From: an uncultured Pseudomonadales bacterium
Lineage (GTDB): Bacteria > Pseudomonadota > Gammaproteobacteria > Pseudomonadales > Azotimanducaceae
Assembly: GCA_947258825.1 (NCBI GenBank)
Contig: CAMYJX010000045.1
Location: 1 to 33,029, forward strand
Direction: 5' to 3'
Length of the DNA: 33,029 bases
Part shown: positions 1 to 7,006 of the stretch, in pieces
Layout: the number at the start of each line of letters is the position of its first letter
How positions within the stretch are numbered: position 1 is the first letter of the stretch
The notes under the pieces: model-generated
What the model saw: the letters and a program-made list of their open reading frames with translations, nothing else
The model's database searches: none
What the model was told of the DNA's origin: nothing
Translations under genes and position numbers: made by a program

Positions 1-1
1 C

Positions 2-433
2 CGCGTGGTAACCCTGGTGGAAGCAGACGACGCCTTCTGTGACGGCGTCGCCTATCTGGTGGAGCGGAACACGGTGGACGCCACCTTCGAGGCGCTCGAC
101 CATCGGGAAAAAAACGGCTACCAGCGGTTCAGAGTGGACCTTCAGCTGACCGGCGGTGCAAGAACCTCTGCGGCAGAAGTCTCTCATGCTGCCGACGAAA
201 CGGCAGTGCAGACCACGGGCATTGTCTATGTAGCACCAAGGGACAACCACGCCTTTCTGGGACCGGCACCCCTGGAAGAGATGGCGCAGCAGATTCTCTG
301 CTGTGAGGGTCCAAGCGGACGTAACAGGGACTACCTGCTGGAGCTGGCTCAGGCGCTGCGCGATCTTGACGCTGAGGATCCCCATGTGTTCGAGTTGGAA
401 ACCCTGGTAAGGAGTCTCGAGCAGTGGACATAG
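2..433 (+). CDS. ChaC-like gamma-glutamylcyclotransferase, 5' end cut by window
   Basis: C-terminal part of a ChaC-family protein. These enzymes split the gamma-glutamyl group from glutathione in the cytosol, giving 5-oxoproline and Cys-Gly. What is seen: the frame is open to the window edge and begins R-V-V-T-L-V, matching an internal strand of the family, so the GTG at 5 is probably not the start. A D-H-R-E-K-N-G-Y motif, which in this family carries the likely catalytic Glu, is followed by Y-V-A, F-L-G-P-A-P-L-E-E and G-P-S-G-R-N-R-D-Y-L, all typical of the C-terminal half. About 40 N-terminal residues are expected upstream of the window. Its TAG overlaps by 10 nt the GTG start of the following acyl-CoA dehydrogenase, suggesting translational coupling. 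The functional link to acyl-CoA metabolism is not obvious. Confidence 0.82.
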   Translation, partial: RVVTLVEADDAFCDGVAYLVERNTVDATFEALDHREKNGYQRFRVDLQLTGGARTSAAEVSHAADETAVQTTGIVYVAPRDNHAFLGPAPLEEMAQQILCCEGPSGRNRDYLLELAQALRDLDAEDPHVFELETLVRSLEQWT

Positions 434-1623
434 CTTTCAGCCCGGAGCACGAAGCGTTTCGCGACGAGGTTCGACTTTTTCTCGACGAGGCGCTGACGGA
501 CGAGTTGCGGGACGCCCAGCGGTTCTGCCCCGGCATCTTTCTCGACTACGAACACAACATCGTCTGGCACCGGATCCTCTACCAGAAGGGCTGGATCGCG
601 CCCGCCTGGCCCAGGGAATACGGCGGTACCGGCTGGGATCTGACCCAGCGCTACATCTGGTCGACGGAAACCACCCTGGCCGGGACGCCGGCGTTGGCAC
701 CCATGGGTCTGGGCATGTGCGGACCCATGCTCATCGGCTACGGCACCGACGCCCAGAAGGCCCGATATCTGCCGCGAATTCTGTCCGGTGAAGACTACTG
801 GTGTCAGGGCTACTCGGAGCCCGGATCGGGTTCCGACCTGGCTTCTCTGAAGCTGCGCGCCGACAGCGACGGCGACCACTACGTGCTCAACGGTACAAAG
901 ATCTGGACGACCCACGCGCACTTTGCAAACCGAATGTTCCTCCTGGTACGGACCAGCGACAGCGGCAAACCCCAGCAGGGCATCACCTTCCTGCTGCTGG
1001 ATATGGATACGCCCGGCATCACCGTCGACCCCATCCTGTTTGCCTCGGGCACCCACGAGGTCAACCAGGTGTTTTTCGACAACGTCCGCGTGCCCAAAGC
1101 CAACCGGGTCGGCGAGGAGGATCAGGGCTGGACCGTGGCCAAGTACCTGCTCGAGTTCGAGCGCGGTGGCGGTGGAGCAGCCGGTCAGAAAACGGCGCTG
1201 CGGCGACTGCGCAACCTGGCGCAACAGATTCCAACGCCGACCGGCACCCTGGCCGAAGAGCCGTCTTTCAGGCGCAAGCTGGACGAAACAGAGGTGAAGC
1301 TGGAAGCGATTCAGTACACGGAATTCCGCATCATGGCGGCGCTTTCCCGGGGCCAGAATCCCGGGCCGGAATCCTCCATCATGAAGAACCTCGGCGCAGA
1401 TATCGGCCAGCATATGACGGAGCTCGCGGTAGAGGCCATGGGCAGCTACGCGCTGCCGGACCAGCCCGAGGCTCGTCAGGTGGGGCGCAACGTTGCGCCG
1501 GTAGGACCCGCGGACGGCGTTGCCGCCTTCTGCAGATTTTTCAATCTGCGGGCCAGCTCCATCGCCGGCGGCACCAACGAAGTGCAGAAAAACATCGTCG
1601 CCAAGCTGGTGCTCGGCCTCTGA
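424..1623 (+). CDS. Acyl-CoA dehydrogenase, 399 aa
   Basis: FAD-dependent acyl-CoA dehydrogenase, which introduces the alpha-beta double bond into an acyl-CoA in the cytosol. Seen: N-terminal helical domain to about residue 120; flavin/substrate loop Q-G-Y-S-E-P-G-S-G-S-D at 128-138; middle beta domain with N-G-T-K-I-W-T-T at 156-163; C-terminal helices ending G-G-T-N-E-V-Q. The position of the MCAD catalytic Glu (in Y-E-G-T) is Gly382. A Glu at 246 in F-E-R sits where isovaleryl- and long-chain dehydrogenases carry their base, so that type of active site is likely (inference). The sequence resembles the ~400-residue enzymes used on branched, dicarboxylic or steroid side-chain CoA esters rather than classical FadE; the substrate cannot be read. 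GTG start, overlapping the ChaC stop; the crotonase gene follows 77 nt later. Confidence 0.93.
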   Translation: MDIAFSPEHEAFRDEVRLFLDEALTDELRDAQRFCPGIFLDYEHNIVWHRILYQKGWIAPAWPREYGGTGWDLTQRYIWSTETTLAGTPALAPMGLGMCGPMLIGYGTDAQKARYLPRILSGEDYWCQGYSEPGSGSDLASLKLRADSDGDHYVLNGTKIWTTHAHFANRMFLLVRTSDSGKPQQGITFLLLDMDTPGITVDPILFASGTHEVNQVFFDNVRVPKANRVGEEDQGWTVAKYLLEFERGGGGAAGQKTALRRLRNLAQQIPTPTGTLAEEPSFRRKLDETEVKLEAIQYTEFRIMAALSRGQNPGPESSIMKNLGADIGQHMTELAVEAMGSYALPDQPEARQVGRNVAPVGPADGVAAFCRFFNLRASSIAGGTNEVQKNIVAKLVLGL

Positions 1624-1700
1624 TGCCACAGCGCAGCACGGGCGTCAGCAGCTGTTTTCTCAGTATTCCAACATAAATTTCTGTTGCCGGAGGAAGAACC

Positions 1701-2438
1701 ATGAGCGCACAGGTATTGCGGGAAGATAAGGATGGGTTGGCAATTCTCACGCTCAATCGACCAGAGGCGCTGAACGCTCTGAGCCCCTCACTGTTTGTCG
1801 AGCTGCGCCAGCACATCGACAGCATCGCAGAGCAGACCGAAGAAATCGGCTGCGTCATTCTGTGCGGCAAGGGCCGTTCCTTCTCCGCCGGCAACGACCT
1901 CAAAGCCATACAGGCCGGTGAGGTTGCTCCGAGCCGACACTTCCAGGCCGAAACGCTGGATGCGATCGAGAGCCTGCCGCAGCCTGTCATCGCCGCGGTG
2001 CAGGGCCACTGCTATACCGGCTCGCTGGAACTGGCTCTGGCCTGCGACCTGATGGTGACCGCGGAAAGCGCCAAGCTTGCCGACACCCACGGCAAGTGGG
2101 GTATGTCGCCCACCTGGGGAATGAGCCAGCGCCTGCCGAGGCGCGTTGGGCTGCTGGCGGCCAAAGAGATGATGTTCAGCGGTCGCGTGGTGAGCGGTGC
2201 CGAAGCTGCTGCCATGGGTCTGGCAAACCGCTGCGTGCCGGATGACGAGCTGATGCGCTCGGCTATCGCCATGGGCCAGGGGTTCCTGCAGAACTCCTGG
2301 TTCACCCTGCGCGCAGACAAGATGCTCGTCAACCAGGGGCTGAACTACACCCTTGCGGACGGTCTCGCCTTCGAACGAAACAACAGCCCGGGCCGGGGAC
2401 CGGACCTGGAAGACCGCCTGAAGGAGTTCGGATCCTGA
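1701..2438 (+). CDS. Enoyl-CoA hydratase/isomerase family (crotonase) protein, 245 aa
   Basis: Crotonase-fold protein, probably acting on the product of the upstream acyl-CoA dehydrogenase. Seen: N-R-P-E-A-L-N-A-L near residue 19; oxyanion-hole segment F-S-A-G-N-D-L-K at 61-68; G-S-L-E-L-A-L-A-C-D at 107-116. Glu110 matches Glu144 of rat enoyl-CoA hydratase. The second hydratase glutamate (Glu164 in rat) is replaced by His130 in the stretch D-T-H-G-K-W-G-M-S-P-T-W-G. Water addition as in the classical hydratase is therefore doubtful, and an isomerase or other crotonase reaction is possible. The start is fixed by a GGAGG-type ribosome site at about 1689-1693. It ends 17 nt before the convergent small gene at 2456. 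Confidence 0.92.
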   Translation: MSAQVLREDKDGLAILTLNRPEALNALSPSLFVELRQHIDSIAEQTEEIGCVILCGKGRSFSAGNDLKAIQAGEVAPSRHFQAETLDAIESLPQPVIAAVQGHCYTGSLELALACDLMVTAESAKLADTHGKWGMSPTWGMSQRLPRRVGLLAAKEMMFSGRVVSGAEAAAMGLANRCVPDDELMRSAIAMGQGFLQNSWFTLRADKMLVNQGLNYTLADGLAFERNNSPGRGPDLEDRLKEFGS

Positions 2439-2455
2439 GGGAAACCGCTCGGCGC

Positions 2456-2761
2456 TCAGGCGACCATGGATGCGGGTTGCGCGAGATGCTCGACCTGCAG
2501 GACGCTGCCAAAACGCTCCAGCTCATCGAGATATTCGCCGTCAACGTCCGGATCCAGCCAGGGCGCCGGCGTGGCAGTGTCGGTTCTGACGATGTGCAGG
2601 CCCTGCTGATGAACCCGATTGATGGCAACCTGCTCCGCTTCGCCGGGGGTTCTGCCATAGGCGATGACAGTGGCGAAGGTGCCTTCATCAACCAGCGGTT
2701 GCCGTACCAGATAGATGAACAGATAACGCGAGAAACCGAGGCGCTGAAGCTTACCGTACAT
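2456..2761 (-). CDS. Hypothetical protein, 101 aa
   Basis: Small gene I do not recognise. Coding is supported by strongly G/C-ending codons, an ATG at 2761 preceded by GGAG at a spacing of about 8 nt, and a well-mixed protein with alternating hydrophobic strands and helices. The N-terminus is aromatic (S-R-Y-L-F-I-Y-L-V), followed by a possible alpha/beta domain with G-E-A-E-Q-V-A-I-N-R-V-H and a C-terminal acidic helix E-Y-L-D-E-L-E-R-F. There is no signal peptide or convincing membrane helix, so it is probably cytosolic. It converges on the crotonase gene with 17 nt between them. The overlapping plus-strand reading frame is longer but has poorer composition. Confidence 0.62.
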   Translation of the reverse strand: MYGKLQRLGFSRYLFIYLVRQPLVDEGTFATVIAYGRTPGEAEQVAINRVHQQGLHIVRTDTATPAPWLDPDVDGEYLDELERFGSVLQVEHLAQPASMVA

Positions 2762-2961
2762 TTTGGGACTCCACTGACTGACTATCTGCTTCCAACTATC
2801 TGCTTAAAACCAGGCACTACCTTGGTGCTGTCGAGGCTCGTCGCACCACTCGAGGGCCTTCGCGTCTTTCCGGAGCTTCAAGGTGCCCTGATTTACGGGG
2901 TTCCTGAAAAACCAGCCTAGATCACGCTTCGGGATTTGCAAACGTCGTGCCAGATTGGAAA

Positions 2962-2980
2962 GGGCCGCGGAAGCGGCCCC
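2962..2980 (-). terminator. Hairpin downstream of the ClpP-like gene
   Basis: Seven-base-pair GC stem (GGGCCGC / GCGGCCC) with a GGAA loop, followed on the minus strand by CTTTCC. It lies about 60 nt past the stop of the ClpP-like gene. The T tract is short, so this is a probable rather than classical intrinsic terminator. The rest of 2762-3041 shows no further gene that I can support. Confidence 0.45.
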
Positions 2981-3041
2981 GTGGCGAAAGCGTTCAGCTC
3001 CGCCGGTCTGTTTCAGCGGGTCTCGCTTAGGGGACCTCTGA

Positions 3042-3632
3042 CTAGGTCAGCTCGTCGACGGAATGAATGATCTTGCCGACGATGCCGTACTCCACGGACT
3101 CTTCCGGACCCATCCAGTAGTCGCGCTCGGTATCCTTGGCAACGCGCTCGACGTCCTGGCCGGTCTGCTCGGCAATGACGCGATTGATGCGCTCTCGGGT
3201 TTTGAGTATTTCCCGGGCGTGAATTTCAACGTCCGCAGCAGTACCGCCGAAACCGCCGGCGGGCTGGTGAATGAGAAAACGGGTATTGGGCAGGCAGAAA
3301 CGGTTGGCTTTGTCCGCTGCCAGATAGATGTGGGTGGCGATGCTGCCGACCCAGCCCGTTCCTATCGTGCGCACCAGAGGCTTGATGAAACGAATCACAT
3401 CGAAGATTGTGTCCCCTGACTCCACGTGCCCGCCCGGAGAGCCGATGTAGATGGTGATCGGATCATCGGACTCGTAGGACAAGGCCAGCAGCTTCTCCAT
3501 CGTCCGCCGAGCCACTTCGGTGTTGATCTCGCCGAACAGCGTCAGCGTGCGCTTCTCGAACAGGGTTCGCTCAAGAAACTGAAATTGTTTGGCCGCCTCG
3601 GCCGCTTCTTCCATACTGTCCAGCTTGATCAT
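3042..3632 (-). CDS. ClpP-family serine protease, stand-alone paralogue, 196 aa
   Basis: ClpP-like peptidase subunit; the family forms tetradecameric chambers fed by Clp ATPases. Seen: I-Y-I-G-S-P-G-G at 61-68 (oxyanion region); the nucleophile region reads G-T-G-W-V-G-S-I-A-T with Ser97; R-F-L-I-H-Q-P with His122; D-T-E-R-D at 167-171 with the acid. The triad therefore looks intact. It differs from housekeeping ClpP: the Ser motif is G-W-V-G-S rather than the usual Q-A-A-S-M, the N-terminal axial-loop region starts M-I-K-L-D-S-M-E-E, and no tig, clpX or lon is adjacent. It is probably an additional, specialised ClpP alongside the normal operon elsewhere. ATG with GGGAG about 8 nt upstream. 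Divergently transcribed from the esterase gene across a 68-nt gap. Confidence 0.9.
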   Translation of the reverse strand: MIKLDSMEEAAEAAKQFQFLERTLFEKRTLTLFGEINTEVARRTMEKLLALSYESDDPITIYIGSPGGHVESGDTIFDVIRFIKPLVRTIGTGWVGSIATHIYLAADKANRFCLPNTRFLIHQPAGGFGGTAADVEIHAREILKTRERINRVIAEQTGQDVERVAKDTERDYWMGPEESVEYGIVGKIIHSVDELT

Positions 3633-3700
3633 CCAATTGCTCCCAAATCGCGACGGGTTAACTTAATCTAGAGGGCGCACATTCTACACGGGGCAGAGAG
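3633..3700. promoter_or_regulatory. Divergent intergenic region with AT-rich centre
   Basis: This 68-nt gap separates two divergent genes and must hold both start regions. Its centre (about 3657-3671) is notably AT-rich in a GC-rich context and contains GTTAAC and TTAACTTAA palindromes. I cannot assign confident -10 and -35 boxes. Confidence 0.35.
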
Positions 3701-4627
3701 ATGCCGTTAGCACCCGAGTACCAGGCGATGTTCGCCGCCCTTGGCGAGACGCCTGCGCCAAAAATCACCGACATGACGCCGGACCAGGGCCGGGAAATGT
3801 ACCGACTGGCCAGGCCCCTGAATCCGGAAATAGCGGTGGGGGCGGTGGCCGACCGCAGCATCCTGGGTCCTGCGGCAGACGTTCCCCTGAGAATCTATAC
3901 CCCTGAGGGGGAGGGCCCCTTCCCCGTCTTCGTCAATTTCCACGGCGGCGGCTGGGTCATAGGCGACCTGGACACCGCCGACGCCGTGTGCCGGGACATC
4001 TGCCGGACCGCCGGCTGCGTCGTGGTGTCCGTCGACTACCGGCTGGCACCGGAGCACGAGTTTCCGGCGGCGGTGGACGATTGCTACGCGGCCACCCTCT
4101 GGGTTTCCGAGCATATGGCCGAGGTGAAGGGCAATGGCCGGCTGGCAGTGGGCGGCGAAAGCGCAGGTGGCAACCTGGCCGCCGTGGTCTGCCAGCTGGC
4201 GAGAGATGGCGACGGACCGGACATCAGCTTTCAGCTGCTGCTTTACCCGGTGACCGACTGCGACCTGGAGCGGGATTGTTACCAGGAAGACAGCGGCGGC
4301 ATGTACCTGGACGGGCCCACCATGGAATGGTTCTGGCGCTTCTACTGCCCGGACCCCGACAAGCGACGGGATCCGCGGGCATCACCCCTACGGGCCGGGG
4401 ATCTGAGCGGGCTGCCACCCGCACTGGTAATCACGGCGGAGTTCGACACGCTGCGTGTCGAGGGAAGGGAATACGCGGAAGCCCTGCGCGATGCGCGCGT
4501 TCCCGCGGAATGGTTGCACTGCGAAGGCTTGATTCACGACTTCCTGGCGACCGCCGCGGTGTTCAAGGTGAGCAGGCCGCCGTTTGAGCACGCGTGCCTC
4601 GCGCTTCGGACCGCGTTGCAGGGTTGA
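3701..4627 (+). CDS. HSL-family alpha/beta hydrolase (esterase), 308 aa
   Basis: Carboxylesterase of the hormone-sensitive-lipase family, acting on short or medium acyl esters in the cytosol. Seen: oxyanion-hole motif H-G-G-G-W at 81-85; nucleophile elbow G-E-S-A-G-G at 152-157 with Ser154; D-Y-R-L-A-P-E-H at 112-119; catalytic Asp249 in E-F-D-T-L-R; catalytic His279 in L-I-H-D-F. All three triad residues and the family length are present, and there is no signal peptide. It is followed by the APH-type kinase gene after 30 nt and may head a plus-strand run through the SDR gene at 8037. The natural substrate is not readable. Confidence 0.92.
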   Translation: MPLAPEYQAMFAALGETPAPKITDMTPDQGREMYRLARPLNPEIAVGAVADRSILGPAADVPLRIYTPEGEGPFPVFVNFHGGGWVIGDLDTADAVCRDICRTAGCVVVSVDYRLAPEHEFPAAVDDCYAATLWVSEHMAEVKGNGRLAVGGESAGGNLAAVVCQLARDGDGPDISFQLLLYPVTDCDLERDCYQEDSGGMYLDGPTMEWFWRFYCPDPDKRRDPRASPLRAGDLSGLPPALVITAEFDTLRVEGREYAEALRDARVPAEWLHCEGLIHDFLATAAVFKVSRPPFEHACLALRTALQG

Positions 4628-4657
4628 GTCGCGAGCGCCGCGGGCGTATCCGAAGCG

Positions 4658-5668
4658 ATGACCCGCGACATGCAACCCGGCGCCGAATTTCGCGACGTCG
4701 TCGCACGGCTGCTCGAGGTGGAAACGTCGGCACCGACCTTCACCCGTCTCTCCGGAGGGGTCTCCAGCGATATCTGGCGGGTGGACACCGCAAGCGCCAG
4801 CTACTGCGCCAAACGTGCCCTGCCACGGCTCAAGGTAAAGGCTTTGTGGGAAGCCCCTACCGCGCGTAACGCCGAAGAGGTCCGCTGGTTGCGTACCGTT
4901 CGCCCCTGGATCGGCGAGCAGGTCGCGGAGGTGATCGCCGCAGACGAGCAACGTGGTATCGCCGTGCTGGCCTGGTACGACCCGCAACGCTGGCGGAACT
5001 GGAAAACGGAACTGCTGAACGGGCGGGTGAACATCGAAATTGCCGCGCGGCTGGGCCACCTGCTGGGCACCATTGCCCGGCGGGCTGCCGAGCAGCCGGC
5101 GCTGGCTCGCAGCTTCGACAACAGGACGCTTTTCGATGCCCTGCGAACAGACCCGTTCTTCCGCCACCTGCAGTCCCGCTATCCTGCGGTTGCTGCGTTG
5201 ATCGGCGAGCTGGAACAGCGCGGAGCCACCTTGGTTCACGGCGACTTCAGCCCGAAGAACATTCTGGTGGACGACAGCGGCGATGTCCGCGTGCTGGACG
5301 CGGAGTGCGCCACCTGGGGGGCCGCCGGTTTCGATCCCGGTTATCTGCTGGCACACCTGCTGCTGAAGCTGGAGCATACGGGTAATCGGGCGCTGCTTTC
5401 GGCCGCGAAGGCATTCTGGCGGTGCTATCAGATCGAAACGGGGCTGGCTCGCAAGACCCGGACGCACCCGCTCCTGAAGGAGCAGGATCTGGACTTACAG
5501 GTATATCTGACACTGGCGGGCATGCTGCTGGCGCGGGTCGATGGCAAGTCGCCCGTGGACTATCTGACGGACGCCCAGCAGCGATCGGTGCGGGCACGCG
5601 CTTTGTCCCTGCTCAGCCAGCCGCCGTTGGCCACGACCGCGCTGCTGAACGGTTGGCTCGCCTCCTGA
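4658..5668 (+). CDS. APH-fold phosphotransferase (small-molecule kinase), 336 aa
   Basis: Kinase of the aminoglycoside-phosphotransferase/choline-kinase/methylthioribose-kinase fold, which phosphorylates a small hydroxylated molecule. Seen: a glycine-containing N-lobe loop R-L-S-G-G-V-S-S-D-I-W at 30-40; an A-K pair at 51-52 as the probable nucleotide-binding Lys; the catalytic loop L-V-H-G-D-F-S-P-K-N-I-L-V at 192-204 with Asp196 and Asn201; the metal-binding stretch V-L-D-A-E at 212-216; then G-F-D-P-G-Y. The substrate is unknown and antibiotic resistance should not be assumed. An in-frame ATG at 4670 is an alternative start. It lies just upstream of the divergent enolase, so a phosphorylated intermediate passing between them is an attractive inference. 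Confidence 0.85.
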   Translation: MTRDMQPGAEFRDVVARLLEVETSAPTFTRLSGGVSSDIWRVDTASASYCAKRALPRLKVKALWEAPTARNAEEVRWLRTVRPWIGEQVAEVIAADEQRGIAVLAWYDPQRWRNWKTELLNGRVNIEIAARLGHLLGTIARRAAEQPALARSFDNRTLFDALRTDPFFRHLQSRYPAVAALIGELEQRGATLVHGDFSPKNILVDDSGDVRVLDAECATWGAAGFDPGYLLAHLLLKLEHTGNRALLSAAKAFWRCYQIETGLARKTRTHPLLKEQDLDLQVYLTLAGMLLARVDGKSPVDYLTDAQQRSVRARALSLLSQPPLATTALLNGWLAS

Positions 5669-5713
5669 AACCGAAGACAGGGCCCGAGAAATGTTGCGGA
5701 CAAGGTTACAGAA

Positions 5714-6988
5714 ATGACAGCAACGAGCGACGGCCGATACCGCATACGCAGCGCGGAGATTCTGCCCATCTACGATTCCAGAGCGCGTCAGACGCTGCAG
5801 GTGACCGTTTGCACCGTGGATGCGTCAGCAGCTGGCGTGGCGCCGGCGGGCGCATCTCGAGGTCATCATGAAGCCCGGGAGCTGAGAGACCCGGACGGTG
5901 GGCTCATGAGTGCCTGCGCCAGGTTCCGTCAGGAAATCGCCCCCAGCCTGATAGGGATGGATTGCCGAAACCAGGCTGGAATCGACGCGGCGCTGATTTC
6001 GCTGGACGGCACGGACGACCGATCACACCTGGGTGGGAACACGCTGATCGCCACCTCCATGGCCACCACTGCGCTGGCTGCCGCCAGCAACCGCATGCCG
6101 CTGTGGCAGTACCTGGCCGAGAACCAGGGGGCGACGGAAATGCGCATGCCTCTTCCGCAGATCCAGATTCTGGGCGGTGGTGCCCACGCGGGCGGGCGGC
6201 TGCCGCTGCAGGATTTCATGGTGGTGCCGCTGGGCGCCGAGGACTGGCCGACGGCGCTCCGCTGGGTGGCCGAGATTTATCATGCCGCAGGCAGCCTCAT
6301 GAGCGAGCGGGGAATGCTGCAGGGCGTGGCCGACGAAGGGGGCTGGTGGCCGAACCTGCAGAGCTGCGAAGCCGCGCTGGACTTGCTGGTGCTGGCCATC
6401 GAGGCCACGGGACGCAAACTGCAGGACGAGGTAACCATCTCGCTGGACATCGCTGCTAACCAGTTTTATCGCAAAGGTTGCTACCACGTAGACGGCGAGG
6501 CACTAGCCCCCCACGCCTGGGTGGAGAAGCTGCTCCAATGGACCCGCCGTTATCCCATTCGGATGGTGGAGGATCCCTGTGCCGAAGACGATCCGGAGAA
6601 CTACGCTGCCTTCTACGAAGGGTTTCATCAGCAGGGGCTCATCGTGGGAGACGATCTGGTGGTGAGTAACGGCGCGCGGATTCGCCGGGCCGTGAAGGAC
6701 CGGCAGATCAACGCCGCGCTCATCAAACCCAATCAGGTCGGCACCGTGACGGAAGCACATGAAGCCCTGCTGAGCTGCCCGGTGCCCATCGTTTCCGCCC
6801 GCAGCGGGGAAACCGAAGATACCGCCATCGTCGATCTGGCTGTGGGTTGGCAGGCTCCACTCATCAAGGTAGGGTCTATCGCCCGGGGGGAGCGCACCGC
6901 CAAATGGAATCGAGGCCTGCGCGTTCACCAGGCCCACCCCATGCCCCTGATGCGGTTTCCCCACCCAGGCAGCCTTTCACAGCACTGA
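5714..6988 (+). CDS. Divergent enolase-family protein, 424 aa, active-site His replaced by Ala
   Basis: Member of the enolase (phosphopyruvate hydratase) family proper. Seen: D-S-R at 21-23; loop G-A-S-R-G-H-H-E-A at 46-54; L-D-G-T at 97-100; G-G-G-A-H-A-G at 154-160 with His158; D-E-G-G at 207-210; metal ligands Asp245 (S-L-D-I-A-A), Glu286 (V-E-D-P) and Asp313 (G-D-D-L); Lys338 in I-K-P-N-Q-V-G; R-S-G-E-T-E-D-T at 363-370; Lys385. By alignment with yeast enolase the Mg ligands and both lysines are kept, but the residue matching His373 (S-H-R-S-G-E-T in normal enolases) is Ala362, and many flanking positions diverge. The length is normal, so this is not a decaying copy. It is probably a paralogue acting on a different phospho-hydroxy acid (inference). 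A weak AAGG lies ahead of the ATG. Confidence 0.88.
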   Translation: MTATSDGRYRIRSAEILPIYDSRARQTLQVTVCTVDASAAGVAPAGASRGHHEARELRDPDGGLMSACARFRQEIAPSLIGMDCRNQAGIDAALISLDGTDDRSHLGGNTLIATSMATTALAAASNRMPLWQYLAENQGATEMRMPLPQIQILGGGAHAGGRLPLQDFMVVPLGAEDWPTALRWVAEIYHAAGSLMSERGMLQGVADEGGWWPNLQSCEAALDLLVLAIEATGRKLQDEVTISLDIAANQFYRKGCYHVDGEALAPHAWVEKLLQWTRRYPIRMVEDPCAEDDPENYAAFYEGFHQQGLIVGDDLVVSNGARIRRAVKDRQINAALIKPNQVGTVTEAHEALLSCPVPIVSARSGETEDTAIVDLAVGWQAPLIKVGSIARGERTAKWNRGLRVHQAHPMPLMRFPHPGSLSQH

Positions 6989-6993
6989 TCCCC

Positions 6994-6998
6994 GGAGG
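6994..6998 (+). promoter_or_regulatory. Ribosome binding site fixing a GTG start
   Basis: GGAGG ends 8 nt before the GTG at 7007, which supports that codon as the start of the 2-hydroxyacid dehydrogenase although it is not ATG. Confidence 0.75.
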
Positions 6999-7006
6999 AC
7001 GTTTTC

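Noticed and set aside
349..1629. Minus-strand open frame opposite the first acyl-CoA dehydrogenase
   Set aside because: Shadow of a GC-biased gene; the plus-strand protein has all dehydrogenase motifs.
2477..2920. Plus-strand open frame overlapping the small unknown gene at 2456-2761
   Set aside because: No ribosome site and a less protein-like composition than the minus-strand frame; not fully excluded.
4388..5467. Minus-strand open frame opposite the esterase and kinase genes
   Set aside because: It crosses two well-supported genes and shows no recognisable domain.
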